From: Madurella fahalii
Taxonomy: Eukaryota > Ascomycota > Sordariomycetes > Sordariales
Length of the DNA stretch: 64,000 bases
Assembly: GCA_029876055.1 (NCBI GenBank)
Contig: CM056879.1
Location: 2,790,001-2,854,000 of the forward strand
Direction of reading: 5' to 3'
The first letter of the stretch is position 1, and the number at the start of each line of letters is the position of its first letter. Positions 19,838 through 29,353 of the stretch are shown here, one piece after another. The translations under genes were made by a program, and so were the position numbers. The notes beneath the pieces were generated by a model, which made no database searches, was not told the DNA's origin, and was given only the letters and a program-made list of their open reading frames with translations.

Positions 19838-22768
19838 CTAGCTAGTCCGCCAGACCCTCCAGCGTTCGAGTTTCCTGATCCTCCAGCTTTTTTCGATTGT
19901 CCTGATCCTCCAGCTTTTGAGAGCTCGGTCTGATGCTTCTGTCAATGGGTGGCCAGGTCCCAAAACTATACGTCTCAACTGCAGGCATTCGTCCATCAAG
20001 GAAACAGCATCATCCCGCCGGCCTTGGCTATACCAGGTAATAGCAAGGTTATACATAGCATAGAGAGAATCAGGATGCCTCTCTCCGAGAACCTCGCGCC
20101 GTAGCTCCAACGCTTTTACTTCCATCGGTTCGGCCTCCTTATACCGACCCTGAGTATAGTAGGTTACTGCGAGGTTTGCCATACTCTGAATCGTATCCGG
20201 ATGCCTCTCCCCGAGAACCTCGCGCCGTAGCTCCAACACTTTTACTTCCATCGGTTCGGCCTCCTTATACCGACCCTGAGCATGGTAGGTTGCTGCGAGG
20301 TTTGCCATACTCTGAATCGTATCCGGATGCCTCTCCCCGAGAACCTCGCGCCGTAGCTCCAACACTTTTACTTCCATCGGTTCGGCCTCCTTATACCGAC
20401 CCTGAGCATGGTAGGTTGCTGCGAGGTTTGCCATACTTTGAATCGTATCCGGATGCCTCTCCCCGAGAACCTCGCGCTGTAGCTCCAACGCTTTTACTTC
20501 CATCGGTTCGGCCTCCTTATACCGACCCTGCATACGGTAAGTTGCCGCGAGGTTTGCCATACTCCGAATCGTATCCGGATGCCTCTCCCCGAGAACCTCG
20601 CGCTGTAGCTCCAACGCTTTTACTCCCATCGGTTCGGCCTCCTTATACCGACCCTGAGCATAGTAGGTTGCTGCGAGGTTTGCCATACTCTGAATCGTAT
20701 CCGGATGCCTCTCCCCGAGAACCTCGCGCCGTAGCTCCAACACTTTTACTTCCATCGGTTCGGCCTCCTTATACCGACCCTGAGCATGGTAGGTTGCTGC
20801 GAGGTTTGCCATACTCCGAATCGTATCCGGATGCCTCTCCCCGAGAACCTCGCGCCGTAGCTCCAACGCTTTTACTCCCATCGGTTCGGCCTCCTTATAC
20901 CGACCCTGAGCATGGTAGGTTACTGCGAGGTTTGCCATACTCCGAATCGTATCCGGATGCCTCTCCCCGAGAACCTCGCGCCGTAGCTCCAACACTTTTA
21001 CTCCCATCGGTTCGGCCTCCTTATACCGACCCTGAGCACGGTAGGTTACTGCGAGGTTTGCCATACTCTGAATCGTATCCGGATGCCTCTCCCCGAGAAC
21101 CTCGCGCCGTAGCTTGTAGGCCCTCTCATCCACTGACTCCTTCTCCCTCCACCTACCACGGTCATATAAATAGTCCGAAACTCGAGCCAAGAGATTCGAT
21201 ACTTCAACCCTCTTACAAGTCTCCGCCCACTCGCCCACTTGCACTGCGTGCGCGATGTACTTCTCGCATTCTGCCCACGTCTCTCGTTTTGGCTGGGGGA
21301 AGAGCTTAGCTATAATCTGCAGCGCCGCATTTGAGAAATAGGATTCGTCTTCAAAGTTCCCCACACTGAGTCCATATCGCGTAGCCTCTTGCACAAGCTT
21401 GTGCATCTCGTAGCTCCGCATATTCCCCCGATCCTTACACATGCCAAGGAACGAGAACTCCTTCAGTCGAGTGACGGCCTCCACCACACGGTCCTTATTC
21501 CCCGCCGGTTCTCCCGATTCACCCTCCTCTTCCTTGTCACCGAATAGACCGGCTGCTTCCATTACCTCGAACGGGATATCTTGGTTGTTGACGAACGCAA
21601 TAACGTGCAGGATCCTGTATGCTACCTTGTTGTCCCGTCGGATGCGCTCGATGGATATGCGCCACGTCTCCAAGACGCTGTTGGGAACGTCAGGTCGTCG
21701 ATGCCGATCAAATTCTGTCGCCTTGAGGAGTCTCCATCGCTCCTTTCCTTTTGCCAACTTCGATAAGTACTCCCTTATCGGTGTCGACGTCCTCCGCAAG
21801 TATGCCCCAGCCTGCGAGATGGCCAGGGGAAGCCATTGAAGCTCTTCAAGCAATTTTTCAGCGTCCACGGCTTCTTCAATGCCAATCTTTTCGTTTCTCG
21901 ACGTCTCCAATAATATTCTCGCTTCGTCGGGGCTCATCTTACCGACCTGGATTCCTCGCTGCGAGCCAACTAGCGTACCGACAATCCGTTCGTCGCGGCT
22001 TGTCCAAAGCACAGTACCAGCACCGACTTTCGGTACATAGTCGTATAAGCTCGTCGATTCCTCCGCCTGCCTATACGACGTGTTGCGAGATGTCCGGCCG
22101 ACACCAAACAACGCTAGGTCGTCAGCGTTGTCGAGGACGAGCAGCCATGCGGGCCCACTCTCGATGCGCTCGCGTACAGCCGTCAGAAGCTTCTCGCCAT
22201 CGAGTTTATCGAGTCCTAGCTTCCTTGCGATTGCCTTATAATCCTGGGCGAACGTCGTTTCGTTATCCGCGTGGACCCAGAAGACAGAGTATGCGGGGTC
22301 GCGGCATCGGCGGTAGGCATATTCGAGCGCCACCTGGGTTTTCCTTCGGCTGTTAGTTTGTGTGTATGGTATTGCCAGCGCACTAACAGCTCACCCGGAA
22401 CCTCCGAGGCCGCACAGGGCGGCACTCTGGTATTCAGATGTTGGTGGCAGGATGATGTTGAGTCGGTCGAAGACGTGGGTGCGATCAACGACATCCTCGT
22501 TGCGCGGGAGGGGGATTACGCGACAGGCTTTAGGATCGATGGCTAACTCCGCAGGCCCATGTCAGACGCCGGGGATTTCTAGCGCAAATAGGCAACTAAC
22601 TGTTTGCATATATATGCTTGTGCGTAGCTATCATCTCTCGAACGTCAGGTTTCCGCCTAACAATGTCCGGAAATTTCGGGGAAAGATCATACCAAAATGA
22701 TAATTATTGCCGACCTGGACGCGCGCTTGCTCCTCGGCACGCAGTATCCCGACATGGGTTGTGGTCAT
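19838..22768 (-). CDS. NLR (NB-ARC + TPR) with N-terminal HET-s-related amyloid motif
   Basis: Fungal STAND receptor. Proposed exons: 22768-22693, 22542-22395, 22343-19838 (about 909 residues). Exon 1 gives a 25-residue N-terminus containing RAEEQARVQVGNNY, a match to the HET-s-related amyloid motif (HRAM) that templates effector activation. Exon 2 to 3 splicing creates the P-loop CGLGGSGKTQ, then WLLVLDNADDL (Walker B), LPLAISQAGAYL (GLPLA-like) and an MHD-like MHKLVQEATR. The C-terminus has nine TPR units of 42 residues, eight nearly identical. Intron 1 uses GTATGA, branch CTGAC and TTAG; its TGA falls in the branch point, so the gene reads as intact. If that intron is shorter (acceptor CAG near 22598), the TGA at 22565-22563 would break it. 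It is divergent from the HeLo relic, its presumed former effector. Confidence 0.8.
20070..21122 (-). repeat. Tandem 126-bp TPR repeats
   Basis: Eight near-identical 126-bp units encode GERHPDTI[QR]SMANLA followed by [AV]TYxxQGRYKEAEP-type sequence; a ninth, diverged unit (ERHPDSLYAMYNLAITWY) ends the array. Differences concentrate at a few codons: Q/R, V/A, the two residues before QGRY, M-E/G, K-V/A and L-R/Q. The pattern suggests recent unit duplication or homogenisation. Confidence 0.95.
22694..22768 (-). other. HRAM-type amyloid motif exon
   Basis: Translated from ATG 22768 the exon reads MTTTHVGILRAEEQARVQVG then NNYHF. The EEQARVQVGNxY core is the recognisable HRAM pattern, and its place at the extreme N-terminus ahead of a nucleotide-binding domain is where known HET-S-partner NLRs carry it. 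Confidence 0.75.
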
Positions 22769-23143
22769 GGTTACGGTAGAGTGGAGACGCTTGGATTGTT
22801 TGACACCATGACTGTGGTGTTTCCGGCGCTGCGTGCCTTCGCGCAAGGATCGTTTATGCACTTGTGCGTTGTGATTGAGAGTCGGAGGCTACCTCGAGGT
22901 TGGGAACAGGAGGATGCCGCTCGTGTCGGACACGTAATACGGAGGCGCGCTTGCTCTTCTGAATGTAGCGACCTGACATATATCAAGGAGCAGCGCAAAC
23001 GATTACGCGGCTGTCAGGTTGGGCAGTGTGTTTCAAATTGCAGGTGCCCCGCTTTCAGCGCCAACGGGGCATGCTCAGCCGCAGCGTGTGGGGGGCATCA
23101 GCTTTCATCTTCCCCTCTCCCCGTCTACAGACACGGAATCACG
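22769..23143. promoter_or_regulatory. Divergent spacer between NLR and HeLo relic
   Basis: These 375 bases would hold both promoters. On the minus strand at 22980-22940 a second motif-like phrase occurs (RSLHSEEQARLRIT), sharing GAGCAAGCGCGC with the HRAM exon, but in a different frame and followed by unrelated sequence. It may be a duplicated, decayed HRAM exon. Confidence 0.4.
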
Positions 23144-23450
23144 CTATGGCGGAATTGTTCGGTATCGTTGCTGGCACCTTAGGTGTTGTCAGCTTCTTTA
23201 ATAACTACGTTGACTTGTTTTGAGTACGTCTAGTTAGGTCGCCGTTTTCGCCGTAACTTTGAGAGATACTAGCTTAGACAAGACATTGCGGAGATACGCT
23301 TGGACCGATGGGGCGAGGTGGTCAAGATTAACGACGATTCGCGTTTCTGCTCTAGCGTGTCAACTGAGGAAATTGTACTCCTCTTCGAGTCCGCCTAAAA
23401 AACATCGAAGTGATATAAGCCCGTTGCAGGCCAGCAGGACCTAGTAGTGA
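23144..23450 (+). pseudogene. HeLo-domain (HET-S-like) cell-death effector relic
   Basis: The first 25 codons from ATG 23144 read MAELFGIVAGTLGVVSFFNN and onward into a frame break near 23215-23221 (one extra T). After the shift a HeLo-like helical sequence continues, with RLDRWGEVVKINDDSRF and LLFESA as its clearest conserved pieces. It is interrupted by TAG 23231, TAG 23270, TAA 23396 and TGA 23411. Each stop fits a CAG, CAA or CGA codon altered by C-to-T, as in RIP. The segment seems shortened inside the domain and ends near 23450; no C-terminal amyloid motif follows. In the family, HeLo domains act at membranes when an NLR partner with a matching amyloid motif is triggered; this copy cannot be functional. 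Confidence 0.72.
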
Positions 23451-23672
23451 GAATATTTTCCGACTTCACATTTGGACAGAATACGAAAATATCAACAGTG
23501 CTGAGTGAGAGCTGTTTCTTTATCGTTGCAGGATCAAGAAGAACCGAAGCTTCTCGCTGCACGACTTTAACCAACCTCATCCCAAACAGTCTCCCTTTCT
23601 CTCCCTCCCCTCCACCTCTCAATCTTCCAATCATGACCACAAATCAAAGGAAATAAAATACAAGACCCCGCC

Positions 23673-23696
23673 AAAAAAAAAAAAAAAAAAAAAAAA
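23673..23696 (+). repeat. A24 run ending in the RMI1 start codon
   Basis: Twenty-four consecutive A, the last being the A of the ATG. The whole immediate leader of RMI1 is therefore poly(A). Length in the true genome is uncertain because such runs are poorly sequenced. Confidence 0.9.
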
Positions 23697-24466
23697 TGGA
23701 AGCAGCCCGCCACCTCCAAAGCGCTCTCTCCTCCCAATCCATCCCCACCCCCTCCCTAGCCTGGCTCCAAGACCTCGCCGTAACCCGTCCGCACCCGCCG
23801 CCACCGCTCGCCTCCCTGCTCGCGACAGCGCGCACCCGCCTCCTCGCCGCCGACCTGACCACTCCAGACCTCCTCGACCCACAGTACGCCTCGCAGCACT
23901 GCCTCCCGCCCAACCTGCAACAGTCCGGCGTCGCCACGCGCGAGGCCAAGCTCCGGCGGGACGTGGTCGTCCAGGTGCTGGACATGGAAGACCTGACGCG
24001 GTCGCGGTGGGAGCAGGTGGAGGAGATGGAGGCGATCGCGAGGGGAGAGGGGACGAGGGGAAGGGAGGTGGTGAGGTTGCCTACTACTACTGCTGCTGCT
24101 GCTGCAGATGGGGGGGGTGATGGGGAAGGCGACGAGAATCAGGCTGCGGGTGGCGGGCAGGACCGGCAGCAGCAGCAGCGGCAGGAGGGTGGAAAGAATG
24201 CGACGCACAAGCTGGTGGTGCAGGACTGCAGAGGCCAGAAGGTGTATGCGATCGAACTGAAGAGGGTGGAGAGGATCGCGGTGGGGAGGACATTTATAGG
24301 GGAGAAGTTGTTACTGAAGGCGGGGACCACGGTAGCCAGGGGGGTGGTGATGCTAGAGCCGGGCCAGTGTGTGGTACTCGGGGGCAAGGTTGAGGCGTGG
24401 CATCGCGCGTGGGCCGAGGGGAGGTTGGCGAGGCTGAGGGAAGCGGTTGGTGCAAAGGCGCGGTAG
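23696..24466 (+). CDS. RMI1: RMI1, RecQ-Top3 complex OB-fold subunit
   Basis: Subunit of the Sgs1/BLM-Top3-Rmi1 complex that dissolves double Holliday junctions. It is a single exon of 256 residues. The N-terminal helical part (LQSALSSQSIPTPSLAWLQDLA; ELGRARRE-type DVVVQVLDMEDLTRSRWEQVEEMEAI) fits the Rmi1 DUF1767 helices. The OB-fold follows an insert of about 45 residues rich in A, G and Q, and is highly typical: HKLVVQDCRGQKVYAIELKRV, VGRTFIGEKLLLKAGTTVARGVVMLEPGQCVVLGGKVEAW. Length matches filamentous-fungal Rmi1. It converges on SKI3 with 105 bases between the stops. Confidence 0.88.
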   Translation: MEAARHLQSALSSQSIPTPSLAWLQDLAVTRPHPPPPLASLLATARTRLLAADLTTPDLLDPQYASQHCLPPNLQQSGVATREAKLRRDVVVQVLDMEDLTRSRWEQVEEMEAIARGEGTRGREVVRLPTTTAAAAADGGGDGEGDENQAAGGGQDRQQQQRQEGGKNATHKLVVQDCRGQKVYAIELKRVERIAVGRTFIGEKLLLKAGTTVARGVVMLEPGQCVVLGGKVEAWHRAWAEGRLARLREAVGAKAR

Positions 24467-24571
24467 CTTCACCTGTGCATGTGTGGAAATTGCGAGTTTG
24501 TTGTATTGATACCCGTACCTCAATTCTTTTTTCCTTGTATCACATGATAACTCATCTCATGACCATGACAC

Positions 24572-27500
24572 TCAGCCGCTGACCACCTCTCTCAGTCCCA
24601 GCCATCCAGACTTCTCCCACGGCGCCACCATGACAGCCGTCTGTGCATCCCTGACCCGGCCGGTCCCAGCATATGCTCTTGCTAGATCTTCCGCCACGAG
24701 GCCACCCCTCGGCGCCACACCCTTCGAGGCAACGCGCAGCGCCATCTCGGCAGCGCTTTCGCCCTCCTCCCCCCGAGAGCTCCCAGCTCCGCCCATCCGT
24801 GCGGCAGGTACGGATGGAACATAATATCGGCTTGCGCCTGGTTCGTCGTGAGTTCCTCCGAGCCATCTTTTCCAAGCGCAGCAATCGCTCTCAGCACTTC
24901 GCCAAGCCGGCTCTGGTCCGACGGCACCACGCCCTCGTCGCTCGCCCTCAGCGTCTGCAGCTCTGCCACCACAGCCTCCAGGCTCTCTTCATCCTCGTCT
25001 AAGAGCGCAATCACGCCAAGCAGCAATACCGACTGCACATGGTCTGGCGCTCTCTCGATAACCCCAAAGAGCACCTCCCTCGCCCGCTCCCTCGCCTCCT
25101 CCTTGCCCGTAGCCCACAGCACCTGTGCTAGCACACACGCAACATCCGGGTTCCCATCCGATTCGTCAATAGCAGAGTCAAAGCAGGCCACAGCATCGTC
25201 GACTTTGCTCAGGTAGTACTGTGCGAGACCCATCGTGACGTGGGCGCTGAGCCGGACCCTCTTCCGCTCCTCGGCCGTCAGCTCGCTGTCAGACTCGTCG
25301 CTACTCAGCTGGAGGGAAAGCTCGGCGGCTTCAATAGCCTCGTCGTTCAATTCGGCCGCGAGATAGGCACGGGCGAGGTCGGCCTTGGCAATGGCAAACT
25401 GCTTCAGGGACTGGGGCGACTCGGTGACCTCGTAATCTGCCTCGACGGCAGCGCATACCTTCTCGAGCGTGGCTACGGCACGGCCATGCTCGTGGTTGCG
25501 CTCCTGGAAGAGTGCAGACAGGTGGCCGTAGGCGAGATCTCGGGGGCTGAGTCCCTGCAGTTGGCTGAGAGCCAAGATTGGTTGGATCAGAGCCGTGACT
25601 GGTACGTCAGACGGAGATGTCATCAAATAGTCAAACATCGAGATCGAGTAGTGCCGTCTGGTGGCCGTGGACGAGCTCTCGGCTATGTCCATGGCGTGTG
25701 TAAACAGGCCGCGGGCTTCCTTTTGGTCGCCGAGCATCAACGCCACAAGGCCCTGTCCGAGCCAGGCGTGAGAGTGATCAGGATCGGCCGACTGGGCTCT
25801 CGTAAAGGCCTCGTTTGCGAGCTGGATGTCACCCTGAAGGAGGGCTAGTGTCCCCAAGTTTGTCCATGCATGCGCACCTCTCTCATTCAGGTGCAGACTG
25901 CGAACAAACGAATGTTGCGACACTGATGGGTTGACGCCGCTGGTCACCACCCCAAGAGCGTTCCAGAACTCGGAGTTGCCAGCTTCAAGCTCGATTGCCC
26001 GCTTGAAACATGCGATGGCTGCCTTCAGATACTTGGTCGATTTCTTCCTCAGCCGCGGCGGAAGACACATATGTGCTCGGTACTCTGCCCACCCCAAATT
26101 ATAGTACGCCACTGCCTGGGCATGGAAGTCGTTGGCAGACACATGGATGGCGCGTTTGTGCGCGAGGATAGTTGAGTGGAGGACTCGCTTCAGCTCGGCG
26201 CCAAATTCCCCCTGATCAGGCGTGCCGCCGTTGGCGACAGCCATGCCAACTCCATCGACATCGCTGAGAACCTGGTATTCTGGTGCCGCATCTTCCGTGC
26301 AAATCAACCGGTCGACCAGATCCGCGGGGAACTGGGCTGCGCGGCTCTGGACGCTGGAGAACAGAGAGCAAGCGTCCGCTACGGCCTTCCAGAAATTGAA
26401 CGTCTCCGTAATCACCCCCGGGGCTCGTGCTGCAAACTTGATCGTCTCGATGGCGAGGTCGATTGACTTGCCGAAGAAACCTTTGTCTAGGCTGTCCAGC
26501 GCGCTGTCCACCATGGCTTGCATCAACGCAATCGCCACGCCGGCCTCGTCCGGCCGCTTCTCCACAACTTCCCGGTAGAGTGCAATCGCATCGTCAAAGT
26601 CGCCCAACTCACGCTTAATATCGGCGAGAATGAACTTGGTAAACCAAGTCTCCCCGGATATTTTGGCGTCGGCTGCGTCTTCGAGCTTCTGGGCGTTCAA
26701 AATCGCCTTAGTAGCTGCGATGTAGCGGCCAGAACCGTGGTAGCTTTCGCCTAGGCCAACCCAAGAATGGTAGTCGTCTGGCGACATCCTCAGGGCCGCT
26801 TGGAACGACACGATAGCTTTGTGGTAGTCCTGCTTGTTGAGTTCCGCCACGCCAAGAGCGGCAAAGGGCCAACTGATACCCTTCCGCTTCGACCCTGGGG
26901 GGGGCTTGACCTTGCCCGAATCGACAACTCTCTGTGCGACTAGTTCGACGCGATCCCAGTCGCCGTCTTCTGCGAAAGACCTCGCAAGTCTTTCCGCCGC
27001 CTGCGTTTCGGACGGCGAAAGCTCCAGCGCTTTTTGGAAGCACCTTCGAGCCCGCTTCTTGTCCTTGGCATAATCTGCGTAGTACAAGCCCAGGATTGTG
27101 TAGGCAGGTGCATAATTGAGGTTGTTCTTGAGCGCTTCGAGGAAGTACGCATAGGCTCCCGTGCGGCTCTTTCTAGCCGCCCGTGACGTGTCGATGTTCC
27201 AGATGCAGTAACCGAGGCGGTACTGGGTTTGCGCGAGGAGTTCCTTGTTGGTTTGCCGTTTTTGGGTGAGAAGTGGAAGACAACTCTCCAATTCATTCTT
27301 GCTGGCTTCAAAGTCCCCTTTCAGAGCTTTAACCCAGGCGGCCTCCGACTTGACACGGAGGTTGCCTGGGTCGCGCAGCAAAGCCCGCTCCAGGAAGTCG
27401 ATGGCCTCGTTGTACTCTTCCTCCTCTTCGTAGATCAAGCCTACCCCGATCATAGCCCGAGTCGATGTTGGGTCATGCGCGAGCACGCCGTCAAACAGAC

Positions 27501-28884
27501 TCTTGGCTTCCTGGTGGTGCCGCGGAGACTGGTAAAAGACTAGTGCTGTCCCGAGATAAACAGAGAATGCGTCTTCGGTATGTTGCAACTGCAGACCTGT
27601 CTTGGAACGCTCCAGATTCAAGTGCTCAAGGGCGCTGCGCATAAGCTCGACGTTGCTCTCGTGCTCCTCAATGTGCTGGTAGTACTCGCCCGTCAATCTG
27701 TAAGCGAACAGTGAGTTGGCGGTGGCGATGCCTTCCATAATCATCAGCAAGCGGTCCTCCTCAGTTAGCGGCACATATGTTGTAGGCGCCCCCCCTGCTT
27801 CGTCGTCCTCGCTCTCGTCCTCGCTATCACCACCCGTGGCAGGCGCAGGTTGTTGCGAATGCTCCTTCGGGAAGGGAGAAATATCACTTGTCAGGAAGGC
27901 CATGATGACTCTGTTGAGATCGCTGTCCGGAAAGAAGGCACAGTATTGTCTGAGCATCGTGACATCCCAATCACCGATATCCTTGTGGTCTTGCCAGTTG
28001 ATGGTAATATCCCAGGCAAACTTGAACGGGTGTCCGATGATGACCATGTCGTTGGCCAGCTTCCGTACGATGGCTGCTTCCCGCTCCTTCTCCTCGCCAG
28101 GGGGCCAGGCGAGAAGTCTGTCATGGCAGTACTGCAAGAGCTTCTCCTCGTAGGTGCGGCGCACTTCGTCATCGGTGGCCCAGTTGATGAGTTGCCCATA
28201 GACATAGCCGAGCCTACTCTGGTGGTACACCTCGCGTTTGACCTCGAGGGTCACCTCGCCGATCCGGGCGCCGATCCGTGTTCGCCGCTCACCGATCAGC
28301 GTATTGATCCGCTTCTTCTCGTCCGTCTCGACAATCTGCGCCTGGATCTCGTACGTCTTGGCTGGGTGGGGGACACGGCCCTCGAGAGCCGGGTAGATGG
28401 GGCTCTCGGGGAGGATCAAATCCAGAGCCTCCACATATTGCTCACGATTACCGTGGGTCCTCGCATGGTCGACAAATTTGTCGATGACATCCTGGCATTT
28501 GTACATTTCATCGACATCCCGGTAGATCTCGGCGAGCTTGAGGGCGGCATGTTGGTACTGTTTCAACTTCTTCCCCCCTTGGCGCTGGTAGAGCTTGACA
28601 AGGCCCTGCCATGCTTGGGTGTCACCGGGCTTTATCCTGGTAGCAGCGAGGTATGTTGTCTCTGCTTGGTCCAACTTGCTCGTCTTGTCCAGGGCAAATG
28701 CCAGGAAGATGTGTCTGCAACGATCAGCACCTGCACAAGCCCGCCACCGACCCAGATGCTCTTACGCTTGATAGTTTTTCGCGTCTTTCTGGAAGACGTC
28801 CTCGGCGGCCTCAATCGCAGCATCCCACTTCTGCTGTTTGATGGCTTCGTTGACTGCCTTGAGCAAGGCTTTTGTGCCCGACAT
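24572..28884 (-). CDS. SKI3: SKI3, TPR scaffold of the Ski complex (apparent frameshift near C-terminus)
   Basis: Scaffold of the Ski2-Ski3-Ski8 complex that feeds mRNA to the cytoplasmic exosome. Exons are 28884-28766 and 28714-24572. The 50-nt intron joins KNYQA to HIFLAFALDKTSK. The protein is almost entirely TPR units, for example AWQGLVKLYQRQGGKK, AMIGVGLIYEEEEEYNEAIDFLERAL, YAPAYTILGLYYADYAKDKKRA and FWNALGVVTSGV, with an acidic insert (GDSEDESEDDEAGG). In the long frame the C-terminus degenerates after HGWAELGALGG at a G6 run (24774-24769). The adjacent frame continues EEGESAAEMALRVASKGV ... EVVSG to the stop at 24572. One extra G joins them, giving about 1,420 residues, the usual Ski3 size. 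Sequencing error is the simplest explanation. Confidence 0.92.
24769..24774 (-). other. G6 homopolymer at the SKI3 frame break
   Basis: Plus strand C6. Seven bases would make the SKI3 frame continuous. The missing-base pattern matches that at the C8 run in CFT2. Confidence 0.75.
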
Positions 28885-29353
28885 TGCGTCTTTTGGCGGG
28901 CTTGGGCACCGCAATCTTCAACGCTGGTTCCACAAGGCCGGTTCGAGGGGTTCAACGACTAGGAGAGAGCAGAAAGGTTGCCGATAGACAGATACTTCCG
29001 TCAAACGAGCGACTGGGGTCCGACGTCTTCCCAACTAGTCGTCATTTCGCGAATTTGCATGTAACACACACGGTGCGATGTTGAGCCTAGAGATATGGAC
29101 ATATAAAACCCTAACCCTTTTAGGCTCCTTGAACCTGCTGGGCCCCACTGTACCCAACCTGACTGCAGGTGCCCCTCACCCCGCCGGACAGGGATAGTCC
29201 GATCTCCGTAATCTTATCTTATCTTGGCCGATCTTATCGCTCAGGTAACCAGAGAAGAAAAAAAAAAAAAGTAGCAGCTTGGTTGTGCCGAGCGCAGCAC
29301 TGTGTAGGTTGTAAGTCGTTCTGACTCTCTGGAGGATTACTCTGCGCGCGACA
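28885..29353. promoter_or_regulatory. Divergent SKI3-UTP22 promoter with telobox
   Basis: This 469-base shared upstream region contains AAAACCCTAACCC at 29105-29117, a telomere-repeat box, about 240 bases upstream of UTP22 (ribosome biogenesis). An A-rich run lies near 29258-29270. No gene is seen inside. Confidence 0.5.

Noticed and set aside
20176..21309. Long plus-strand open frame (377 codons) with repeated ESYPDASPREPRAVAPT units
   Set aside because: It is the antisense shadow of the NLR's tandem TPR repeats; the minus-strand frame has clear TPR sequence.
22260..22546. Plus-strand open frame opposite the NLR P-loop
   Set aside because: Antisense of the NB-ARC exons, no family resemblance.
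28930..28960. Possible tRNA B box (GGTTCGAGGG)
   Set aside because: No A box or cloverleaf can be built around it, and it lies next to the SKI3 start; no tRNA, rRNA or CRISPR array was seen anywhere in the window.
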